From contig USMJ01000079.1 in NCBI GenBank assembly GCA_900555805.1, positions 1 to 6,292 on the forward strand: a stretch of DNA of 6,292 bases, written 5' to 3'. How positions within the stretch are numbered: position 1 is the first letter of the stretch; every line of letters starts with the position of its first letter. This stretch comes from an uncultured Oscillospiraceae bacterium. Its GTDB lineage: Bacteria > Bacillota > Clostridia > Oscillospirales > Acutalibacteraceae. Shown here piece by piece: positions 1-6,072 of this stretch. A program made the position numbers and the translations under genes. A model generated the notes under the pieces. It searched no databases and had not been told where the DNA came from. It saw nothing but the letters and a program-made list of their open reading frames with translations.

Positions 1-620
1 CGGATACGGTGCTGGCCGCCGTGAAACTCGGCGTCGGGAGCGCCACGGGTTCTCACGCCCTGATATCCGACGGTCTGCACTCCTGCGCGGATATATTTTC
101 TTCGCTCGTCGTGCTTTTCGGGTCGGTGTTGAGCCGAAGAAGCGGAAAGGGGAGAATATCACCCGAGAAAGCCGAAAGCGCGTCGCTTTTCATACTTTCC
201 TTTTTGCTCGGTACCACCGGACTTTTTATCGGAATTACGGGTCTGAGCGAGATATTCGGCTTTTCCGATTGTGAGGTACGCACTCCTCCGACCTATGCGC
301 TGTGCGTTTCTCTGTTTGCCCTTGCGACAAAGGAGCTGATGTTTTTTGTGACGATGAAAACAGCGAAAAGGGAAAATGACGATATACTTCTCGCTAACGC
401 ATGGCATCATCAGAGCGACGCATTATCCTGTCTCGGAAGCTTCGGCGGAATACTCATGGCGAGGCTCGGCTTCCCGAAGTTCGACCCCATAGCGAGTATA
501 GTTATATGCATATTCATAATGAAAACCGCCGTCGGGATATTCTCAAAAGCTGCCTCGCGGTCGGCGAAGTCCGAAAAGCAGGAAGCGGAGCGTGTACAAA
601 ATAAACAAAATTATCACTAA
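1..620 (+). CDS. Cation diffusion facilitator (CDF) metal exporter, 5'-partial, lacks C-terminal domain
   Basis: The reading frame is open from the window edge (first full codon at base 3), so the N-terminus lies outside; the GTG at 9 is probably internal. CDF proteins are membrane antiporters that export divalent metals such as Zn2+ in exchange for protons. Counting from that GTG, the TM2 site reads SDGLHSCAD (H24 and D28, an HxxxD pair) and the TM5 site reads HHQSD (H133 and D137, a second HxxxD pair). The HD/HD arrangement is the one usually linked to Zn2+ transport. Hydrophobic segments fall near 18-42, 57-80, 92-116, 135-152 and 157-178 (TM2-TM6). Most of TM1 is missing at the edge. After TM6 (FDPIASIVICIFIMKTA) there are only about 25 charged residues, ending KQNYH, so the usual cytoplasmic dimerisation domain of roughly 80-100 residues is absent. 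Family assignment is firm; metal specificity is inferred. Confidence 0.88.
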   Translation, partial: DTVLAAVKLGVGSATGSHALISDGLHSCADIFSSLVVLFGSVLSRRSGKGRISPEKAESASLFILSFLLGTTGLFIGITGLSEIFGFSDCEVRTPPTYALCVSLFALATKELMFFVTMKTAKRENDDILLANAWHHQSDALSCLGSFGGILMARLGFPKFDPIASIVICIFIMKTAVGIFSKAASRSAKSEKQEAERVQNKQNYH

Positions 621-637
621 AAACTTGTCGCAGGCTA

Positions 638-665
638 TTGATTTGGACGGCGAAAATGTTATAAT
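638..665 (+). promoter_or_regulatory. Candidate sigma-A promoter, distal
   Basis: A -35 box TTGATT (638-643) and a perfect -10 box TATAAT (660-665) are separated by 16 bp. It lies 18 bp past the stop of the metal exporter gene and would start transcription near 672, about 135 bp upstream of the esterase start. The -35 is two mismatches from consensus. It may be a second, weaker promoter for the esterase-transporter pair. It could also be chance in this AT-rich gap. Confidence 0.45.
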
Positions 666-681
666 ATGTGTGTATTTTGTC

Positions 682-712
682 TCGGTGGATTAAGAAAAAT
701 GAATCCGCCCGA
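682..712 (+). other. Bulged inverted repeat between two promoters
   Basis: The left arm (682-691, TCGGTGGATT) pairs with the right arm (702-712, AATCCGCCCGA), with one G·U pair and a one-base bulge; the loop is the A-rich stretch 692-701. It is followed by TATTTGTT, which is not a proper U-tract. It could be a weak terminator for the upstream metal exporter gene, an operator for the promoter immediately downstream, or meaningless. The pairing is seen directly; the role is not. Confidence 0.35.
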
Positions 713-718
713 TATTTG

Positions 719-747
719 TTGACAATACCTTTCGGCTTTTGTATAAT
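719..747 (+). promoter_or_regulatory. Strong sigma-A promoter for the esterase-transporter operon
   Basis: TTGACA (719-724) and TATAAT (742-747) are both perfect consensus hexamers with the optimal 17-bp spacer. The predicted start near 754 gives a leader of about 52 nt before the ATG at 806. A further TATAAT at 774-779 has no -35 at a suitable distance. No clear operator dyad overlaps this promoter, though the inverted repeat at 682-712 ends just upstream of it. Confidence 0.85.
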
Positions 748-805
748 TTATCAGATATGATTTGTGCATATACTATAATAATTGAAAGCGGTTGGGAGGT
801 CTGAC

Positions 806-1543
806 ATGGATCATAACAGAAAGGTCACGGTTACGGTTTGCTCCGCTGTCGTCTTGGTGGCGGCTGTGTCGACTGTGATGTTTTGGTATCTTCTTAAAAT
901 AGGCTGTATCGACAAATATCATCCCCTGAAAAAAGCCGAAAGCGATCAGATAAAGGTCGCCTGCGTCGGCGACAGCATCACCTACGGCTTCGGAATAAAG
1001 GATCATGACGTTAACTGTTATCCTGCCGTGTTGGGGAGACTTTTGGGCGGCGGATACACCGTCAATAATTTCGGATTTTCCGACAGAACGGCAGGATTTG
1101 GCGCCAACCGTCCCTATGTCAACGAGACCCTCTATGACGAAAGTCTTGAATTTGAGCCGGATATAGTGGTCATCATGCTCGGAACAAACGACTCGAAACC
1201 TTATAACTGGGTCGATGAGGATAGTTTTGTGAGCGACTATGAGAAAATCATCAGAAGCTATCAGGCTCTCGATTCAAAGCCGAAAATATATATAGGCATT
1301 CCGCCTCAGACTTTCCCCGTCTTAGGCAAGGTCAGATATGAGATCGACGGCGACGCCGTTATAGAAAAGGTCTGCCCTGCCGTCAGGCGCGTCGCGAAAG
1401 AGATGAACCTGCCGATAATTGATATAAACGGACTTTTAAAGGATAAACCTGAGCTTTTTGTCGACGGAGTGCATCCCAATTCAGAAGGAGCGCAGCTTGT
1501 TGCGGAGCTTGTTTATAAAGAAATAACCAAAAGCGGCGTATGA
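806..1543 (+). CDS. Membrane-anchored SGNH/GDSL-family esterase
   Basis: This 245-residue serine hydrolase probably removes acyl groups (acetyl or similar) from a carbohydrate or other ester outside the membrane. The ATG at 806 is chosen because GGGAGG (794-799) sits 6 nt upstream; an in-frame TTG at 782 has no ribosome site. Residues 7-30 form one hydrophobic helix (uncleaved anchor or signal peptide, no lipobox), which places the catalytic domain outside. All SGNH blocks are present: GDSITYG with nucleophile Ser57, NFG with Gly90, GTND with Asn128, and DGVHPN with Asp220 and His223. The fold is complete and of normal size. It is the first gene of a two-gene unit with the sugar symporter that begins 29 bp after its stop, which suggests deacylation of a glycoside before uptake. 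Lipid, peptidoglycan or thioester substrates are not excluded; SGNH motifs do not reveal substrate. Confidence 0.88.
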   Translation: MDHNRKVTVTVCSAVVLVAAVSTVMFWYLLKIGCIDKYHPLKKAESDQIKVACVGDSITYGFGIKDHDVNCYPAVLGRLLGGGYTVNNFGFSDRTAGFGANRPYVNETLYDESLEFEPDIVVIMLGTNDSKPYNWVDEDSFVSDYEKIIRSYQALDSKPKIYIGIPPQTFPVLGKVRYEIDGDAVIEKVCPAVRRVAKEMNLPIIDINGLLKDKPELFVDGVHPNSEGAQLVAELVYKEITKSGV

Positions 1544-1561
1544 GCGGCGCAAAAAACAAAC

Positions 1562-1567
1562 AGGAGG
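1562..1567 (+). promoter_or_regulatory. Ribosome binding site that sets the symporter start
   Basis: A perfect AGGAGG lies 5 nt before the ATG at 1573. An earlier in-frame ATG at 1540, overlapping the esterase stop as ATGA, has no comparable site. The start at 1573 is therefore preferred and gives the normal family N-terminus. Confidence 0.8.
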
Positions 1568-1572
1568 AAATC

Positions 1573-3030
1573 ATGAACAAATTGCTGGAAAAAATTCAAA
1601 AGACACCTGAGGGGTGGGACACCAAGCCCAAGGAAAGACTGAGCTACTATCTTTATTTTTGCGGTCAGAACGCAATATATAATCTCATTTCGTCTTTCAT
1701 GACGACTTATCTTATGTTCTCGTTCGCAAGCGAAGCCCAAAAAGGCATAGATCCGCTTGTGTTAACGAGCGGCATAATGCTCGTTGTCAAAATATGGGAC
1801 GCCGTAAACGACGCCATCTTCGGCGTTATATTCGACAAAGCCAAGTTCAAAAGCGGAAAGAAATTCGTTCCCTGGCTCAAGATATCGCTTGTGTTCATTC
1901 CGCTGACGACGGTTCTGCTTTTCGCTATCCCGACAAATCTCGGAACCAACATAAAGCTTGCGTGGCTCGCCGTTTCATACATACTCTGGGATACCGCATA
2001 TACGCTTTGCGATGTTCCCATCTTCGGTATCATAACCGCAATGAGTGAAAATCTCGATGAAAGAAGCTCGATTCTCTCATACAAGAGCATATGGTCAGGC
2101 ATAGGCTCCGGCATAGCGCTCATTTTGGGTACCGTTCTTGTCAGCGAACGCATACATCTCAACTATACTATCGTCGCCGTTGCGTGCGCCGTGTTCGCGT
2201 TTCTGACTATGATTCCTGCCTGCTCAAAGCTTGAAGAAAGATACGGCGGCGATCAGGATGAGGAATTCACCCTCAAGAAGATGTTCACATATCTTATTCG
2301 CAACAAGTACCTTCTTATATACTATATAGGTTATTTCTTCTATTCCGCGGCCAATGTTTCCGCCGCTTTGAACCTGTTCGTTTCCTATTACCTCTTCGGA
2401 AACTCTCAGTTCTCTCTCGTTGTTCAGGCTGCCGGACTTATCCCGTCGGCTATCTTCGCCTTCCTTGTTCCTCACTTCATAAGAAAGATGGACAAGATGA
2501 AGATATTCGAGATCTGCAATCTTGCGACTATCGCTTTGAGCGCCGTTATGTGGATCGTCGGCTACAGCAACATTATCGTATTCGTCATTCTTTACGTCAT
2601 CCGTTCGATCCCGATGTCGATCATGGGCGTTATGCTCTTCATGTTCACGCCCGACTGCGCCGAGTACGGCAAATTTAAGACCGGCATCGAAGCCAAGGGC
2701 ATCACGTTCTCTATCCAGACCTTCATGGTCAAGCTCACGGGCGCTGTCGCGAGCGCGCTTCCGCTGTTCATTCTCGGTCTGAGCGGCTGGAAGAGCGTTA
2801 AGGTCAGCAATTTTAACGAGCTTGCCAAGAGCGGCGTTACCCAGACGCCGCATGCGCTGAATACTTTGTGGTTCCTCTACATACTTCTGCCTGCCATAGG
2901 CTATCTCATCGCCTATATCATCTGGCGCTTCTATGACCTCACCGACAAGGACGTTCAGGTCATGGCCGACTGCAACACAGGCAAGATCGACAGAACGGAA
3001 GCGGAAGAAAGACTTTCCAAGAAATTCTGA
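1573..3030 (+). CDS. GPH-family (MFS_2) sugar:cation symporter
   Basis: This 485-residue, 12-helix secondary transporter of the glycoside-pentoside-hexuronide family imports a sugar or glycoside with Na+ or H+. Family signatures are visible in order. The first helix region follows GWDTKPKERLSYYLYFCGQN. WDAVND (75-80) precedes FDKAKFKSGKKFVPW (87-101), the counterpart of the usual WDAxxDPxxGxxxDRTxxxxGRxRPW loop. DVPIFGIITAMSENLDERS (147-165) matches the family's central DxPxxxLxxxxTxDxxERS loop. PDCAEYGKFKTGIEAKG with the following S and K residues (360-387) matches the conserved D-EY-TG-R-G-S-K region of the C-terminal half. The usual DP of the second-helix motif reads ND here, so cation coupling may differ. 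The C-terminal tail (455-485) is charged and cytoplasmic. It is co-transcribed with the SGNH esterase and followed 13 bp later by a terminator. The substrate is unknown. Confidence 0.9.
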   Translation: MNKLLEKIQKTPEGWDTKPKERLSYYLYFCGQNAIYNLISSFMTTYLMFSFASEAQKGIDPLVLTSGIMLVVKIWDAVNDAIFGVIFDKAKFKSGKKFVPWLKISLVFIPLTTVLLFAIPTNLGTNIKLAWLAVSYILWDTAYTLCDVPIFGIITAMSENLDERSSILSYKSIWSGIGSGIALILGTVLVSERIHLNYTIVAVACAVFAFLTMIPACSKLEERYGGDQDEEFTLKKMFTYLIRNKYLLIYYIGYFFYSAANVSAALNLFVSYYLFGNSQFSLVVQAAGLIPSAIFAFLVPHFIRKMDKMKIFEICNLATIALSAVMWIVGYSNIIVFVILYVIRSIPMSIMGVMLFMFTPDCAEYGKFKTGIEAKGITFSIQTFMVKLTGAVASALPLFILGLSGWKSVKVSNFNELAKSGVTQTPHALNTLWFLYILLPAIGYLIAYIIWRFYDLTDKDVQVMADCNTGKIDRTEAEERLSKKF

Positions 3031-3043
3031 TAAAAATTTTACG

Positions 3044-3070
3044 CCGACCCGAAAAACGGGTCGGTTTTTT
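3044..3070 (+). terminator. Intrinsic terminator of the esterase-symporter operon
   Basis: A perfect 8-bp GC-rich stem, CCGACCCG (3044-3051) with CGGGTCGG (3057-3064), carries an AAAAA loop and is followed directly by six T (3065-3070). It lies 13 bp after the symporter stop and insulates the rpmH operon from it. Confidence 0.95.
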
Positions 3071-3141
3071 GATTTTGTCCGTCTTTTGCTTTTCGGTACG
3101 CGCCGGGTTCCTGCGCGATTTGACTTTTAGCCTCAAAAGAC

Positions 3142-3171
3142 TTGACAAAAGAAGCGTTTTTGTTATATAAT
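3142..3171 (+). promoter_or_regulatory. Strong sigma-A promoter of the rpmH operon
   Basis: TTGACA (3142-3147) and TATAAT (3166-3171) are perfect hexamers with an 18-bp spacer (16 bp if TATATA at 3164 is used as the -10). The predicted start near 3178 leaves a leader of about 95 nt ahead of the L34 start codon. A promoter this strong fits a ribosomal protein gene. Confidence 0.88.
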
Positions 3172-3183
3172 TTCAATTTGCAA

Positions 3184-3251
3184 GACGCACTCACCGACGG
3201 CGTACCTTTTATTCCGGTTCAAAGCGCAAGAGTGCGCGTCGCTGATTTTTT
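3184..3251 (+). promoter_or_regulatory. Structured 5' leader of rpmH, attenuator-like
   Basis: Within the leader, GACGCACTC (3184-3192) pairs with GAGTG (3230-3234) and CGTC (3237-3240) around a two-base bulge, and ACCG (3193-3196) pairs with CGGT (3215-3218) inside it. The 3' arm can instead form a local hairpin, GCGCA (3224-3228) with TGCGC (3233-3237) around AGAG. The two folds exclude each other. Six T follow at 3246-3251, a few bases after the stem, then the AGGAGG of rpmH (3260-3265). This layout could support attenuation or autoregulation, but the stem-to-T distance is longer than in an ordinary terminator. I know no described L34 leader that it matches; the function is inferred. Confidence 0.4.
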
Positions 3252-3273
3252 CAAAGAAAAGGAGGTTATGAAC

Positions 3274-3408
3274 ATGAAAAGAACGTATCAGCCGAAGAAG
3301 CGTCACAGAAAGATGGAGCACGGTTTCCGCAAGAGAATGGCAGACAGAAACGGCCGCAAGGTTCTCGCTCGCCGCAGAGCAAAGGGCAGAAAGCAGCTTA
3401 GCCACTGA
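3274..3408 (+). CDS. rpmH: 50S ribosomal protein L34 (bL34)
   Basis: This small, very basic 44-residue protein of the large ribosomal subunit binds 23S rRNA. It has the canonical family length and sequence: it opens [13 protein letters not shown], has the central [22 protein letters not shown], and ends LSH. The start is fixed by family alignment and by AGGAGG (3260-3265) 8 nt upstream. An in-frame ATG at 3268 is only 2 nt from that site and would add two residues, so it is rejected. It is the first gene of the operon; rnpA follows after 42 bp, as in nearly all bacteria. Confidence 0.98.
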   Translation: MKRTYQPKKRHRKMEHGFRKRMADRNGRKVLARRRAKGRKQLSH

Positions 3409-3450
3409 TCCTGTCCGACAAGTTCTTCTCGTTCATAAGGTTTGATTGCT

Positions 3451-3792
3451 TTGCAGAAATACATGACACTCAAAGAAAACACAGACTTCGTGCGTACCTA
3501 TTATCGCGGGAAGTCAATAGCCAATCCTGCACTTGTCGTTTATGCGAAGAAAAACGGTGCGGGTTTTTGTCGTGTCGGTATAACAACGAGCAAGAAGATC
3601 GGCAACGCAGTTGAACGCAATCGTTCCCGTAGGGTTATTAGGGCTGCATATCAGTCTGTATTAAGACAAGACTTAATACAAGGTAACTGGGATTTAGTTT
3701 TCGTTGCCAGGGGAAAAACCAAATTTATTAAAAGCACTGCTGTTGAGAAGGCGATGATTTCCTGCCTTCGGCAGTTGGGAGTGATAAAATGA
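3451..3792 (+). CDS. rnpA: RNase P protein component
   Basis: This protein binds the catalytic RNase P RNA and helps it remove 5' leaders from precursor tRNAs. The predicted product is 113 residues, normal for the family. The N-terminal MTLKENTDF and YYRGKS (contacts to the tRNA leader in known structures) and the signature stretch [20 protein letters not shown], the RNR helix that binds P RNA, are all present. The likely start is TTG at 3451, 10 nt after AAGG (3437-3440). The ATG at 3463 has no ribosome site but would also give a nearly complete protein, and a TTG at 3442 sits too close to the same site. The stop overlaps the yidD start as ATGA (3789-3792), so the two are probably translationally coupled. 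Confidence 0.96.
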   Translation: MQKYMTLKENTDFVRTYYRGKSIANPALVVYAKKNGAGFCRVGITTSKKIGNAVERNRSRRVIRAAYQSVLRQDLIQGNWDLVFVARGKTKFIKSTAVEKAMISCLRQLGVIK

Positions 3793-4025
3793 AAAGGCTG
3801 ATGATATCTTTTATCAGATTCTACAGACGGCATATTTCGCCGCACTTCCCGTCCTGCTGCAAGTATTATCCGACTTGCTCAAGCTATGCTTTGGAAGCTA
3901 TCGAGGTTCACGGAGCGTTTAAAGGCGGCTTGCTCGCCGTATACAGGCTCCTTAGATGTAATCCGCTTTCCAAGGGCGGATATGACCCTGTGCCTCCCAA
4001 AAAACACGACTTGAATCGTCACTGA
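3789..4025 (+). CDS. yidD: Membrane protein insertion efficiency factor YidD
   Basis: This small (78-residue), basic, membrane-associated protein supports insertion of membrane proteins by YidC. The whole family core is present: an N-terminal amphipathic basic helix ([18 protein letters not shown]), the cysteine-containing [20 protein letters not shown], then [15 protein letters not shown] and the closing GGYDPVP. The conserved cysteines of the CxxxPTCSxY and RxLRCxP motifs are kept. It overlaps rnpA by 4 bp (ATGA). GGGAG (3777-3781), within the end of rnpA, lies 7 nt before the start. yidC follows after 51 bp with its own ribosome site. Confidence 0.97.
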   Translation: MKRLMISFIRFYRRHISPHFPSCCKYYPTCSSYALEAIEVHGAFKGGLLAVYRLLRCNPLSKGGYDPVPPKKHDLNRH

Positions 4026-4076
4026 TTGTATTTCTAATTTCCACACGCCAAAAACTTTACGGAGGAAACGGAAAGA

Positions 4077-5066
4077 ATGAGTTATTACTATCAAATTTTC
4101 GGCTGGATATTGAAATTCATCTATAATCTGGTGGGTAACAACTATGCGTTGGCGCTTATAGTGTTCACGTTGTTTTTCAGATTAATACTTCTACCCTCAA
4201 CAATAAGCCAGCAAAAAGGCGCAGCTAAACAGATGCGCATGCAAGCCAAGGTCAACAGAATACAGGAGAAATACAAGGACTATCAGAAAGCCGATAAGCA
4301 GCAGCTTATTCAGCAGGAAACACAGGCTCTTTATCAGAAAGAGGGCTATTCCTCGATGACGGGCGGATGCCTGCCGCTGCTGGTTCAGCTCCCCATCATG
4401 TGGGGTCTTTACGGCGCCGTTTATAAGCCTTTGAGCTATATTCTCGGTATAAGCTCCGAGTACCTTCAGAAATTCGCGGACATTTATCAGTCGCTCACCG
4501 GAACGGCTTTACAGCTCACGGGCAGAGTTACTCAGGCTGAAATGTTCATTCTGGAGAAGTTCGACGAGATCGCGCCGAAAGCGGCCGGAGTTCCGCAGGA
4601 TATCATAAACACCATTCAGAACTTCGACTTCACAGTCTTCGGTATTCCGCTTTTCGCAAGACCTTCGCTTGAAACAATCAAGCATTTCGGTTCCGCTACG
4701 GCGACCGACAGATGGCTGCTTCTCATTCCGATTCTCTCGGCTCTGACATCGCTGATGACGAGCCTGCTGACGCAGAAGAGACAGGAAAAGAACAACCCGA
4801 ACACGGCTCAGATGAAACAGATGAGCTGTATGATGATGCTGATGATGCCGCTTATGTCCCTGTGGATAACCTTTTCACTTCCCGCAGCGGTCGGTATGTA
4901 CTGGATCATATCGAATGTAGTGGCATTCCTTCAGACGCTTGTTCTCGGTTTCACACACGAGCCGAGAAAGGTTCTCGCCAAGCTCATGGTCGAAGAAACC
5001 GTTGAACGCCGTTCAAAGGAAGAAAACACCAAGCGCATGGCGAAAAACAATAACTATGAAAATTAA
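4077..5066 (+). CDS. yidC: YidC/Oxa1-family membrane protein insertase with enlarged TM2-TM3 loop
   Basis: This insertase and chaperone places small membrane proteins in the membrane, alone or with SecYEG. The 329-residue protein has the five-helix Gram-positive YidC core: TM1 about 22-41, TM2 97-116, TM3 213-231, TM4 250-268, TM5 270-291. Arg35 in TM1 (TLFFRLILLP) is the hydrophilic-groove arginine. The cytoplasmic C1 hairpin (42-95) is charged and rich in Q and K. PLLVQLPIMWGLYGAVY and LPAAVGMYWIISN are classic family segments. No lipobox cysteine or cleaved signal peptide is evident at the N-terminus, unlike SpoIIIJ of Bacillus. The outside loop between TM2 and TM3 is about 95 residues, far longer than the roughly 20 in Bacillus-type YidC, and TM4 is methionine-rich (MSCMMMLMMPLM). 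The tail (295-329) is basic. GGAGG (4061-4065) precedes the ATG by 11 nt. Confidence 0.96.
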   Translation: MSYYYQIFGWILKFIYNLVGNNYALALIVFTLFFRLILLPSTISQQKGAAKQMRMQAKVNRIQEKYKDYQKADKQQLIQQETQALYQKEGYSSMTGGCLPLLVQLPIMWGLYGAVYKPLSYILGISSEYLQKFADIYQSLTGTALQLTGRVTQAEMFILEKFDEIAPKAAGVPQDIINTIQNFDFTVFGIPLFARPSLETIKHFGSATATDRWLLLIPILSALTSLMTSLLTQKRQEKNNPNTAQMKQMSCMMMLMMPLMSLWITFSLPAAVGMYWIISNVVAFLQTLVLGFTHEPRKVLAKLMVEETVERRSKEENTKRMAKNNNYEN

Positions 5067-5089
5067 CTCCAATTACGGTGGTGAAAAAA

Positions 5090-5929
5090 TTGATTAAAGA
5101 AGCATTCGGTACGGGCAACACCGTCGAAGAGGCGATCGAAAGCGCGAAGGCGGCTTTGGCGGCTCCGGAAAATGTGAATGTTCAGACGGAGATTGTCGAG
5201 CTTCCGACAAAGAAGATTCTCGGCTTGTTCGGCGGTTCACCCGCAAAAGCGAGAGCGTTTTATGAGTCATCGCCGATAGACAAGGCGGTCGACTATCTTC
5301 TCACCATTCTCAAGGGAATGGGTATCGAAAACGCAAAAGCCGAAGCCAAGGAGGGTGAGGACGGCGACGTCATCATCGAGCTTGACTGCGGCGAAGATTA
5401 CGGCATCGTTATAGGCAGAAGAGGCGAGACGCTCGACTCTATTCAGTATCTGACGAGGCTCGTTATCAACAGAGAGAGCGACGACTATAAGAGAGTTTCG
5501 ATAAATGTCGGAAACTATCGCGAGAAGAGAGAAAAGACTCTTCGTTCGCTCGCTCACAAGAACGCGGCTAAGGTCGCGAAATACGGCAGAAATATCACTC
5601 TTGAGCCGATGAATCCCTACGAACGCCGCATAATCCATACGGCTGTTCAGGATGTCGAGGGTGTCACCTCGCACTCGATCGGTTCGGACGCCGACAGACG
5701 CGTTGTCATCACGCTCAAAGAGGGCGTTAAGCCGACCCACCCGTCAAAGGGCGGATACAAGAAGGGCGGCTACGGCAAAGGCGGCTACAAGGGCGGAAAA
5801 GGCGGATATAACAAAGGCGGAAGAGGAAAGAGAGAGGGCAAAGCTCCCTACGTTCCTCAGGGCGAGGCGAGAGCCCCGAGAACCGACGCCGGAGCAGAAT
5901 CCGTTTCACGCTACGGCAAGATCAACTGA
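5090..5929 (+). CDS. khpB: RNA-binding protein KhpB (Jag) with Gly/Lys/Tyr-rich tail
   Basis: KhpB/Jag is a cytoplasmic RNA-binding protein, often paired with KhpA, that affects cell elongation and division in Gram-positives. From TTG 5090 it is 279 residues. The Jag-N domain (1-56) includes GNTVEEAIESA and KKILGLFGGSPAKARA. A KH domain (about 62-140) carries the GxxG loop GRRG (109-112). The R3H domain (about 143-210) has PMNPYERRIIH, with the R-x3-H pair at R179 and H183, and SDADRRVVI. A low-complexity tail (220-247) repeats KGGY/GGYGKGG units and is followed by a disordered end. TTG is chosen because GGTG (5077-5080), able to pair with the CACC of the 16S anti-SD region, precedes it and it gives the family-like MIKEAFGTG; GTG at 5078 or 5081 are alternatives lacking a spaced ribosome site. 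It is the last gene of the operon, 23 bp after yidC. Confidence 0.93.
   Translation: MIKEAFGTGNTVEEAIESAKAALAAPENVNVQTEIVELPTKKILGLFGGSPAKARAFYESSPIDKAVDYLLTILKGMGIENAKAEAKEGEDGDVIIELDCGEDYGIVIGRRGETLDSIQYLTRLVINRESDDYKRVSINVGNYREKREKTLRSLAHKNAAKVAKYGRNITLEPMNPYERRIIHTAVQDVEGVTSHSIGSDADRRVVITLKEGVKPTHPSKGGYKKGGYGKGGYKGGKGGYNKGGRGKREGKAPYVPQGEARAPRTDAGAESVSRYGKIN
5741..5830 (+). repeat. GGC-rich coding microrepeat in khpB
   Basis: The codons for the KhpB tail repeat a degenerate unit of roughly 12-15 bp of the form AAGGGCGG(A/C)TAC, about six times. The result is a run of Lys-Gly-Gly-Tyr-like peptides. Third positions vary between units, so the repeat looks kept at the protein level and is not a fresh slippage product. 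Confidence 0.7.
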
Positions 5930-5938
5930 TAAACAAAG

Positions 5939-5968
5939 AGCTTTCGGTGAAAATCCGAAAGCTTTTTT
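5939..5968 (+). terminator. Intrinsic terminator of the rpmH-khpB operon
   Basis: A perfect 9-bp stem, AGCTTTCGG (5939-5947) with CCGAAAGCT (5955-5963), has a 7-nt loop TGAAAAT and runs into six T (5963-5968). It starts 9 bp after the khpB stop. It marks the end of the operon; no mnmE follows in the visible sequence. Confidence 0.95.
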
Positions 5969-6044
5969 GTTGTACCCGGAGTGAGTGCTTGTTTGGGTTT
6001 TTTGCTCTGAGTTGTGAGTCGGTGCAGGGATTGCGGCTCGGAAG

Positions 6045-6070
6045 TCTGCGGCGCGGTATAGTGCCGCAGA
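6045..6070 (+). repeat. Hairpin, 10-bp stem
   Basis: TCTGCGGCGC (6045-6054) pairs with GTGCCGCAGA (6061-6070), with one G·U pair and a GGTATA loop. No T-run follows, so it is not an intrinsic terminator. It sits directly next to the longer hairpin that starts at 6073. Confidence 0.7.
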
Positions 6071-6072
6071 AG

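Noticed and set aside
774..779. Third TATAAT upstream of the esterase gene
   Set aside because: No -35-like hexamer lies 16-18 bp upstream; the promoter at 719-747 is sufficient.
2224..2853. Long (209-codon) minus-strand open frame opposite the symporter gene
   Set aside because: Its composition is highly charged and repetitive, as expected for a shadow of a membrane protein gene, and the + strand frame is a clear family member.
4861..4869. Perfect DnaA box (TGTGGATAA, reverse of TTATCCACA), notable because rpmH is often next to oriC
   Set aside because: It is single, lies inside yidC where it encodes the Leu-Trp-Ile of a conserved membrane segment, and I saw no second box or AT-rich unwinding region nearby. 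One isolated box in coding DNA is not an origin.
5975..6002. Possible second terminator (ACCC...GGGT followed by TTTTTT)
   Set aside because: Only a 4-bp stem spans a large loop, which is too weak next to the strong terminator at 5939-5968.
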